In this document: positions 47,254 through 54,123 of the stretch, one piece after another
Position numbering within the stretch: the stretch's first letter is position 1
Layout of the letters: each line of letters begins with the position of its first letter
Assembly (NCBI GenBank): GCA_038040195.1
Contig: JBBPIR010000001.1
Coordinates: forward strand, 677,141 to 741,140
DNA from: Chloroflexota bacterium
GTDB lineage: Bacteria; Chloroflexota; Limnocylindria; QHBO01
Length of the DNA stretch: 64,000 nt
Direction: 5' to 3'
Notes under the pieces: generated by a model
Database searches by the model: none
What the model saw: the letters and a program-made list of their open reading frames with translations, nothing else
What the model was told of the DNA's origin: nothing
Made by a program: the position numbers and the translations under genes

Positions 47254-47285
47254 GGGCGGGTGAGCCGTTGTCGGCTCACCCGCCC
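47254..47285 (-). terminator. intercistronic hairpin between livK and livH
   Basis: A perfect 14-bp stem (47254-47267 with 47272-47285) and a 4-nt loop. There is no run of Ts after it on the minus strand, so a partial terminator or an RNA-stabilising hairpin that raises livK over the rest of the operon is more likely than a full stop. Confidence 0.7.
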
Positions 47286-47312
47286 GTGAGGTTGCGGAGG
47301 TTGCCTCGAGCC

Positions 47313-48602
47313 TTATGGCTCTCGCGTGCTGAAGACCGGGACGAAGACGCCATCCTCGAGCTGGTCGATCGAAATCTCCCGAGCCCCACAGTCACCGTTC
47401 TCGTCGCAGGTCAGGGTTCCGGTCAGACCGGGGTAATCGGTCAGGCCGGCTACGTACTCGCGGATCGCCTCCTTACTGAAGTAAGACGTGCCATCCGCGT
47501 CGTCTCCAACGTGGGCCGCCACAATTGCATCCATGAGGATGTTGTAGGCGTCGTAAGCCTGGCCGCCGTACGGAGCCAGGACGGTCTCGGTGCCCGACAG
47601 CGCGTAGTACGCCGGCAGGAATTCGTCGATGTACCGGCCGCCGTAGTTCAGGTCCGGCCCGGAGAAGTACATCCCGATCTCCTGGGCCAGGTCGCCGGCG
47701 CCCTTGATCATGGCGCCGTCCTTGACGCCGTCCGCACCGAACATGATCGTGTCGGCCAGGCCCGGGATTTCCTGGGACTGGGTGACGAAGAGCGGACCCT
47801 CGGGGCTGAAGATCGGCAGGAAGATCACCTCAGGGCTGTTGGCGGCGATGGTGGTCAGCAACGCGTGGAAGTCCGTGTCGCCGACATTGATCCCGTCTTG
47901 GGATGTGGTCTCGCCGTCGCACTGTTCGGCGAATTGGTCCACCGCCACCTGCTGCAGCTCCTCCGCATACGGGCTGCCGTCATGGATGGTGGCGATTGTG
48001 GTTACACCCAGTTCCTCGCACAGGAACTTCGCCACGGCCGAGCCCTGGAAGAAGTCACTGTACGCAGTGCGGAAATAGAACTCGCCGCCGTAATTCGCGT
48101 GTCCGGGTTGGGTCAGGCTGACCGCCGTGTTGGACGGCGAGATATTGGTCAGGCCTGCAGCCTCGAGCACCGGCATCATCGGGACCGCGGTCCGTGAGCA
48201 GGTGGTGCCCATGACGCCCAGGATGGCCGGATTGGCCACGATCGACTCGGCGGCCGTCTGGCCGGAGGCCGCGTCGCCGCAGCCGGCGTCCTCGTGGATG
48301 ACTTCCACGTCTCGGCCGAGCACCTGGCCACGCTCCTCCTGAGCGACCTGAATCCCGAAGTTGGCGTCGTTGCCCAGGAAGGCCACGGCGCCGGTGATCG
48401 CCAGCGCGCTGGCAACCGTCAGCGGCTCACCCGCCGGGACCTCGACGCAGCCAAGCTCAAGTGCCTCGCAGGCGGCGACCGGATCTACGGCCCCGGTTGC
48501 TGCGGCGCTCTCGCTGGGGCTTGAACTGGCGCTCGCTTGACAAGCGGCCAGGATCAACGCCAGCACGAAAAGGCCAGCGCTCGATCGTAGGGACTTCTCC
48601 AT
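47313..48602 (-). CDS. livK: branched-chain amino acid ABC transporter substrate-binding lipoprotein
   Basis: 429 residues from the ATG at 48602, chosen for GGAGGAGG just upstream. The signal peptide ends at a lipobox LAAC (Cys near residue 20), followed by a Ser/Ala linker. The binding domain is Peripla_BP_6 type (LAITGAVAFLGNDANFGIQV, AAESIVANPAILGVMGTTCS, NISPSNTAVSLTQPGHANYG). It feeds LivHMGF. It is promoter-proximal. Confidence 0.92.
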   Translation of the reverse strand: MEKSLRSSAGLFVLALILAACQASASSSPSESAAATGAVDPVAACEALELGCVEVPAGEPLTVASALAITGAVAFLGNDANFGIQVAQEERGQVLGRDVEVIHEDAGCGDAASGQTAAESIVANPAILGVMGTTCSRTAVPMMPVLEAAGLTNISPSNTAVSLTQPGHANYGGEFYFRTAYSDFFQGSAVAKFLCEELGVTTIATIHDGSPYAEELQQVAVDQFAEQCDGETTSQDGINVGDTDFHALLTTIAANSPEVIFLPIFSPEGPLFVTQSQEIPGLADTIMFGADGVKDGAMIKGAGDLAQEIGMYFSGPDLNYGGRYIDEFLPAYYALSGTETVLAPYGGQAYDAYNILMDAIVAAHVGDDADGTSYFSKEAIREYVAGLTDYPGLTGTLTCDENGDCGAREISIDQLEDGVFVPVFSTREP

Positions 48603-48669
48603 CCAATCCTCCTCCAATTGCTTCCGGGGTGACGCGCAGCGCCACGCCACGGAGCGTGTATGCCCGGGC

Positions 48670-48698
48670 ATCATACGAGCGCGTTTACACGTGCGCAA
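48670..48698 (-). promoter_or_regulatory. liv operon promoter
   Basis: TTGCGC (-35, 48693-48698) and TATGAT (-10, 48670-48675) on the minus strand with exactly 17 bp between, about 65 nt upstream of livK. This is the only clear full sigma-70-type promoter with a leader that I see beside that of hspR. Confidence 0.7.
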
Positions 48699-49004
48699 GG
48701 TCGTGACCCGGGCACTCTTGATATGGCCGACCGTCGGCAGCGAGTTCAGTTTGGCCGCGGGAAAGGCAACTTCCTGGCCTTCGAAACGGCCTCACCCAAG
48801 GGGCGTGGTATCCTGTTGCCCTAGGCCTCCCACGCGGAGATGTCCGATCCCTCGCCGCCGCAGAAACCCAAGCGGGTTCGCGAAGCGAGGGTGCCGCCGA
48901 AGCCGCGCCACCCATTCCGGCCTCAGTCCGGGAGCGTGGGTCGAGCGCGAAGGCAGCCGGAACTTCACGAGGTGGCCACCACCATTCACTTAGGAGAAGC
49001 TCAC

Positions 49005-50444
49005 TTGAGCAAGAACGTGGCCGTCTTTGTCGACGTTGCCAACCTCTACTATGCTGCCCGCGGGCAGGACGTCGACGTCGATTACGTGGCGCTGCTGAAG
49101 CACGCCACCAAGGGGCGCGATCTCATTCGCGCCTACGCCTACTCGGGGCTTGATCCCGAGAACGAGAACCAGAAGAAGTTCCTCGATTTCCTTGGCAAGA
49201 ACGGCTACAAGGTCGTGGCCAAGGACATCCGCAAGTTCGGCGACGGGCGGGTCAAGGCCAACCTCGACATCGAGCTCGTGGTCGACCTCTTCCGCCTGGC
49301 CGATCGGATGGACGTGGCCGTCATCGTCTCCGGGGACGGTGACTTCGCGCCCGCCATTCGCGCCCTTCAGGACGAGGGTGTCCGGTGCGAGGTGATCAGC
49401 TTCAAACCGAACACCAGCTCCGACCTGTTCGCTGTCGCCGACGAGTTCGTGGACGTCATGAAGATCAGCGCCATCAGCCGCCAGAAGGATGCCAAGGGGG
49501 TTCCGGCACCCGAGATGCCCGCCAAGGAGGTCAATCCCGACGTCGGATTCCGCGAGGCGTCGCCCTCGGTTGCCGCTGCAGCCATGGCAGCCATTCGAGC
49601 CGACGGGGAGGACGCCGGGAGTGCCGGCCGCGGACGAGTGCGGGCGACCGGGATACGCCGATCGGAACGACCTTCGCGCCCCACCCGCGGAGGGCGATCC
49701 CGCACCACTGACAAAGAGCCCATTGCGATCACCGAGCCGCCGTCTGCGACCGATGGCGGCGCGCCCGTGGCTCGTGGGGCTGCCGACGACACGCTGTCCG
49801 AAAGCGCTCGTCGGCGTCGTCGACGCGGGGGTCGGGGACGGGGGCGCCGCGGGCGCCGCGGGGATCTTCCCGATGCGTCATCAGCCTCGGCCGCGGCTGA
49901 CGCCGAGCCCGCCGAGATCGGCTGGCAGGAAGTCGACAGCATCGAAGAGCTCGAAGGACTCGGATCCGGCGAAGGCCTTGCACCGGAGCGGGAATTTGAA
50001 TTCGAGGAGGCCGATGCGGCGACGCTGGCCGAGCTCGGACTGAGCAGTCAGCCCGCAGGCGTCTCGGGAATCGATGGGACCGATGTGCCCGCCCAGCCCG
50101 CCGAGGCAGAGGCCACCACGGGTTCGGCCGTCACCCGGAAGCCCCGCACGCGCAGGCCCTCGACCCGGGCCGCGGGGAAGCCAGCGGCAGAGCCGGCAGC
50201 CAAGACAGCTGCCAAGCCCCGCGCGCGATCAACGAGCAAGGCTGTCACCCAGGAGCCGGCCGGCACCCGCAGGAAGGCGTCTGACTCGACAGCGGCAGCC
50301 GCGAAGCCGCGCGCCTCACGGACCACTCGAAGCAAGGCCTCTCCGGAGCCCACCGAGGCCTCGGACGAGGGCATCTGGAAGCGGTTCACCTCGGGTCGCA
50401 GCACGCGCAAGCGTACGACGCCCGAACCCCCCACCGAGGGTTAG
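49005..50444 (+). CDS. NYN-domain protein with basic, RG-rich C-terminus
   Basis: 479 residues if the TTG at 49005 is used (AGGAG at 48992); an ATG at 48840 would give 534, but the added 55 residues are low-complexity. The NYN (LabA/PIN-like) ribonuclease domain is at 1-165 (KNVAVFVDVANLYYAARGQD, VAVIVSGDGDFAPAIRALQD). The rest is disordered and basic, with a GGRGRGRRGRRG stretch and Ala/Lys-rich blocks, suggesting RNA binding. It converges on the next gene with a 4-bp overlap. Confidence 0.8.
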   Translation: MSKNVAVFVDVANLYYAARGQDVDVDYVALLKHATKGRDLIRAYAYSGLDPENENQKKFLDFLGKNGYKVVAKDIRKFGDGRVKANLDIELVVDLFRLADRMDVAVIVSGDGDFAPAIRALQDEGVRCEVISFKPNTSSDLFAVADEFVDVMKISAISRQKDAKGVPAPEMPAKEVNPDVGFREASPSVAAAAMAAIRADGEDAGSAGRGRVRATGIRRSERPSRPTRGGRSRTTDKEPIAITEPPSATDGGAPVARGAADDTLSESARRRRRRGGRGRGRRGRRGDLPDASSASAAADAEPAEIGWQEVDSIEELEGLGSGEGLAPEREFEFEEADAATLAELGLSSQPAGVSGIDGTDVPAQPAEAEATTGSAVTRKPRTRRPSTRAAGKPAAEPAAKTAAKPRARSTSKAVTQEPAGTRRKASDSTAAAAKPRASRTTRSKASPEPTEASDEGIWKRFTSGRSTRKRTTPEPPTEG

Positions 50445-51088
50445 GTCTCGGATTCGACCTCGCTGGCCTCGGGGACGGCACCCGTCCCGCCCTTACCGTT
50501 GGTTGACGGTGTGCTGACCGGCATCCACTCGCCGGCGGCTTCAGCCGCTTCGCGCGCCCTGCTGACGAGATCATCACGCGTCTCGCGGCCGGGCTTGGGT
50601 GCCGTAAGGATCGCGACCAGGGCGCCGGTCAGTGCGCCGATCAGGATTCCGGCGAAGAACGAGCCCCAGTGGCGGTCCTGGCGCGGGCGGAGACCAAGCT
50701 CGCTGGCGGCTTCTTCGATCAGCTGACGGCCGGCCGGGACGGCTGCGCCAGCGGCCCCCAGGGCGACGGTACGCCGGTTCCAGGCTCGCCGCAGCCCGGG
50801 CCGGATGTCCTGGCGCCAGACCTTACGAGACCACTTGCCCACCTGGCGTCCCTGGCGCTCGATCGTGCGCGCGACTTCTCGACGAACGGGCTGCGACTCA
50901 CGCCAGGCGATGGATGCGCGCTGCGCGGCCTCTTCGGCTGCCTGGGCGATGGCATCCGCGAGTGCCTGGCCACGCTGCGCCACCTCGTCCGGCACGTCTT
51001 TCTGGGCCATGCGATCCATGAAAGCCTGCCACTCGTCGGGCAATCGCAATCTGTCCGACGTCGATCCTGTTGTCCCCTTGCTGCCCAT
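50441..51088 (-). CDS. YtxH-like membrane-associated protein
   Basis: 215 residues. The N-terminal half is helical and charged (QALADAIAQAAEEAAQRASI). A hydrophobic segment follows at about 140-165 (SFFAGILIGALTGALVAILT) and leads into the YtxH signature APKPGRETRDDL. YtxH proteins are stress-induced in Bacillus, with no known biochemical role. The C-terminus is Gly/Ser/Glu-rich. It is convergent with the NYN gene. Confidence 0.7.
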   Translation of the reverse strand: MGSKGTTGSTSDRLRLPDEWQAFMDRMAQKDVPDEVAQRGQALADAIAQAAEEAAQRASIAWRESQPVRREVARTIERQGRQVGKWSRKVWRQDIRPGLRRAWNRRTVALGAAGAAVPAGRQLIEEAASELGLRPRQDRHWGSFFAGILIGALTGALVAILTAPKPGRETRDDLVSRAREAAEAAGEWMPVSTPSTNGKGGTGAVPEASEVESET

Positions 51089-51203
51089 CGCCGACCTCCT
51101 CGAGCGCTTCTGGTGTGTCTTCGGCCCAGTATGCCACTGACCGCCTGGCCGCGCCTCTGGGCGTGCTCTGGCGCGCCCATCCTGACTGCCCGCTTACCCC
51201 GCC

Positions 51204-51209
51204 TATACT
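51204..51209 (+). promoter_or_regulatory. -10 box for leaderless holB
   Basis: TATACT, 7 nt before the GTG of holB. A poor -35 (CTGACT, 51182-51187) lies 16 bp upstream. No ribosome-binding sequence is present. Confidence 0.5.
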
Positions 51210-51216
51210 CGCCGCC

Positions 51217-52335
51217 GTGAGTGTCGACGTCGCCGGTTCGGGGTTTTTGACCGTTGGTCAGCCGGTGGCTGAGCGACTCGCCCGGCGCACGCTCCTGGGC
51301 GGCGACGGCCCGGCCACACTCCTGGTCTACGGCTCGCCCGGAGCCGGCAAGGGACCATTCGTCGACGACCTGCTGGCTACTGCCCTGTGCGAGGCGGCCG
51401 ATCCCGACCAGCGCCCGTGCAACGTCTGCTCTGGCTGTCGGCGGGCCCGTGCCCGAACCCACCCGGACCTGGTCCTCGCGTCACCCGAGCGCTGGAGGGA
51501 TGACCGTGCGAGCGGCGAGAGCATCGTGGGGGCGGCGCGGCGATGGCTGGCGGAGGTTGCCGGAGCGCCAATCGCCGGGCGCTGGCGGGTGGTGGTGATT
51601 GAGCGCGCAGACCTCGCCAACGAGCAGATTCAGAACGCGCTGCTCAAGGCGCTGGAGGAACCCGGCGATCGGCAGCTGTTCATCCTGGTGGCCGACGACG
51701 CCGGCCGGCTGCTGCCGACCATTCGCTCCCGCTGCCAGGCTCTGCGCCTGGCCCCGATTGCGCAGGACGCGCTTGCAGCCTGGCTGGTCGAGCGCGAGGG
51801 GCTCCCAAGGGAGCAGGCAACGGCGCTGGCTCGCTTGTCCGGCGGCCGTATCGGCCGCGCCGTGGGGTATGCCCGCGCACCCGAACGCGTGGACTGGCGG
51901 CGACGCACGCAGCATGAGCTGCTCGCGCTCCTGGAGCGTGGCCGCGCCGATCGGCTGGCGGCGGTGCGCGAGCTCCTGGACGATGCCGCGCGCCTGTCAC
52001 TGGGGCCCGATGACGCCACTGACCCGGCCACGACGGAAAGTGGCGGCCGAACACCCACGGGGGTTCAGCGCGCGGCGGCGCTCGCCATCGTCGAAACCTG
52101 GGTCGATTTGGCGCGCGACCTGGCGGTGGCCGCCGCGGGCTCGCCGCACTTGGCCGTCTCGGAAGAACTGCTCCCCGAGCTGCCGGCTGCGGCGCGGCGC
52201 CTCGGACCGGACGAGATGGCTCGTACGGCCGCCGCCCTGGAGCGCATCCGCGACGCGCTGGAGCTGAACGTCAGCCCTCGCCTGGCCCTCGACGTGGCCA
52301 TGCTGGAGTGGCCCTCGGTCGCCGCGCGCGGGTGA
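51217..52335 (+). CDS. holB: DNA polymerase III delta' subunit
   Basis: 372 residues from the GTG at 51217 (VSVDVAGSGFLTVGQPVAER); an upstream extension overlaps the YtxH gene. Delta' is part of the clamp loader. The P-loop is YGSPGAGKGPFVDDLL (Gly in place of the usual Thr/Ser, tolerated since delta' does not bind ATP in E. coli), followed by the zinc module (CNVCSGCRRA) and ALLKALEEPGDRQLFILVAD. It is followed by an acylphosphatase with overlap. Confidence 0.9.
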   Translation: MSVDVAGSGFLTVGQPVAERLARRTLLGGDGPATLLVYGSPGAGKGPFVDDLLATALCEAADPDQRPCNVCSGCRRARARTHPDLVLASPERWRDDRASGESIVGAARRWLAEVAGAPIAGRWRVVVIERADLANEQIQNALLKALEEPGDRQLFILVADDAGRLLPTIRSRCQALRLAPIAQDALAAWLVEREGLPREQATALARLSGGRIGRAVGYARAPERVDWRRRTQHELLALLERGRADRLAAVRELLDDAARLSLGPDDATDPATTESGGRTPTGVQRAAALAIVETWVDLARDLAVAAAGSPHLAVSEELLPELPAAARRLGPDEMARTAAALERIRDALELNVSPRLALDVAMLEWPSVAARG

Positions 52336-52613
52336 ACCCGCAGCGCCTGACGGCCCGGGTCATCGGCCGCGTCCAGGGGGTCGGGTACCGCTGGTGGGTG
52401 GTCGACACCGCCACGCGGCTCGGCCTGGTGGGTTGGGTCCGCAACGCCGACGACGAGCGTGCCGTAGAGCTGATCGCCGAAGGCGAGCCGACGCCGCTGG
52501 ACGCCCTTGAATCTCAGCTCGACCATGGCCCCGGAGCGGCGTGGGTCGAGCGGGTCGAAGCCAGCCGCGGACCGGCATCGGGGGGCATGACCCGGTTCGA
52601 GGTTCGCCGGTGA
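52332..52613 (+). CDS. acyP: acylphosphatase
   Basis: 93 residues from the GTG at 52332, overlapping the holB stop. The active site is VIGRVQGVGYRWWVVDTA, with the Arg in GYR and the Asn in WVRNADDERAVE, both needed for hydrolysis of acyl phosphates. It is complete. Its stop overlaps the next start (GTGA). Confidence 0.92.
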   Translation: MNPQRLTARVIGRVQGVGYRWWVVDTATRLGLVGWVRNADDERAVELIAEGEPTPLDALESQLDHGPGAAWVERVEASRGPASGGMTRFEVRR

Positions 52614-52972
52614 ACTGGCGGGCGGTCGGCTGCGCAGTGCTCGCTGCGGCCGTCTTCGTTGGGCTGGGCCTCTGGAGCCTGCAGATGGCGATCGGGCGCC
52701 CCGGCTGCCCGGAAACGCTCCTGTGGGGCGATCGCGTTTACACCGCGGCCGGGGATCCGACTGCGGATCCGGTGGTCGGCGGCGGAGAGCCCGTCCCCCT
52801 GGGGACGACCCTCGTGGGCATCGTGTCGCGCGAGGTGTACGGCCCGCCGGGCAGCGCCCCGTCGCCGACTTCAGAGGATCGTCCGGACGAGATTGCGCTC
52901 GAGTGCGGCGACGGCACCTTCGTGAGCTACGAGTTCACATCCGTGGCGCCGACGACTCCTCCGTCACCCTAA
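52610..52972 (+). CDS. secreted or membrane-anchored hypothetical protein
   Basis: 120 residues, GTG start. One N-terminal hydrophobic segment (AVLAAAVFVGLGLWSLQMAI) precedes an extracytoplasmic part (GRPGCPETLLWGDRVYTAAG, YGPPGSAPSPTSEDRPDEIA). It has no cleavage motif or catalytic residues I recognise. It overlaps acyP by 4 bp and, by 9 bp, converges on the HD gene. Confidence 0.6.
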   Translation: MNWRAVGCAVLAAAVFVGLGLWSLQMAIGRPGCPETLLWGDRVYTAAGDPTADPVVGGGEPVPLGTTLVGIVSREVYGPPGSAPSPTSEDRPDEIALECGDGTFVSYEFTSVAPTTPPSP

Positions 52973-53971
52973 TCGCTCGGCCGTCACGCCAAACAGCCTG
53001 TCGGAAGCCGTCTGGGCGTATCGGTCCGTCATCCCGGAGACGTAGTCGGCGACCTGGGTCACCAGGTCGGCATCGGTATCCCGGTAGGACGCCGGGAGCT
53101 CGTCGGGGTGGGCAAGGTGGTGGTCCATCAAGCGGCGCAGGAGGCGGACGGCCACGTGCTGCTGAGCCGCCTGCTCGGGGCGCAGGTAGACGCGCGCGAA
53201 CATGAAATCGCGCAGCTCATGCATAAGGGCAAGCGTGTCCGCGTCCATCCCGATCGCGCCCGCACGCAGGCTCTCGTCGATAACGGCGGTGATGAGCTCC
53301 CCGATCCATTGCCGTCCCGGCGGCCCCAGTCGCTCGATCAGATGCGGGGGAAATTCGGTCTCGGCCAGGACCCCGGCCCGGAGCGCGTCAAGCGCGTCAT
53401 GGCTGAGGTATGCGATTCGATCCGCATAGCGCACGCACAGGGCCTCCGGCGTCTGCGGCGGAGGCGTGATCTTCCAGGTGTGGGCCCGAATCCCGTCGCG
53501 CACCTCCCAGGTCAGGTTGAGGTCCTCGAGGACTTCGAAGATGCGAACGCTCTGCGCCGCGTGATGCCAGCCCGCGGGCGGGAAATACGGCCCCAGGGCC
53601 TCCTCGCCGGTGTGGCCGAACGGAGTGTGGCCCACGTCATGACCCAGCGCGATCGCCTCCGCCAACGCTTCGTTGAGCCCCAACGCGGCCGCCAGCGAGC
53701 GTGCGATCTGGGCCACCTGGAGGGTATGTGTCAGGCGCGTGACGAAATGGTCGCCCTCAGGGTTGAGGAAGACCTGTGTCTTGTGCTTCAGCCGTCGGAA
53801 CGCCTTGGAGTGGATGATCCGATCCCGATCCCGCTCGAAAGCGGTGCGGAACGGGTCCGGTTCCTCGGGTCTTGCTCGGCCGCGGGAGCTGGCCGATCGC
53901 GTGGCAACCGCTGACAGCCGCTGCTCCTCGGCTTCCCGGGCCAGCCGGTCTCGGCGGATGAGTTCTGCCAC
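52964..53971 (-). CDS. dgt: dGTPase-like HD-domain phosphohydrolase
   Basis: 335 residues. The HD motif set is complete: His in VTRLTHTLQVAQIARSL, then ALGHDVGHTPFGHTGEEAL with His-Asp, and SHDALDAL later. The N-terminus (FERDRDRIIHSKAFRRLKHK) is the family signature. Dgt converts dGTP to deoxyguanosine and triphosphate; many related bacterial proteins act on other dNTPs. It is complete and close in length to the short dNTPase subgroup. Confidence 0.9.
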   Translation of the reverse strand: MAELIRRDRLAREAEEQRLSAVATRSASSRGRARPEEPDPFRTAFERDRDRIIHSKAFRRLKHKTQVFLNPEGDHFVTRLTHTLQVAQIARSLAAALGLNEALAEAIALGHDVGHTPFGHTGEEALGPYFPPAGWHHAAQSVRIFEVLEDLNLTWEVRDGIRAHTWKITPPPQTPEALCVRYADRIAYLSHDALDALRAGVLAETEFPPHLIERLGPPGRQWIGELITAVIDESLRAGAIGMDADTLALMHELRDFMFARVYLRPEQAAQQHVAVRLLRRLMDHHLAHPDELPASYRDTDADLVTQVADYVSGMTDRYAQTASDRLFGVTAERLG

Positions 53972-54123
53972 ATGACCGATGATGGCGGATGCTGGCAGGT
54001 CTCCGCCTGAGCTGAGGGCTGACAGCCCGATGGTACTGGGCAGACCGGGTCAGGGCGGATCGCCTCACGGGTGAGTAGGGTGGAACAAAACCCCGCCAAT
54101 CCGCTGGAGGCCTCGTCCACGGC

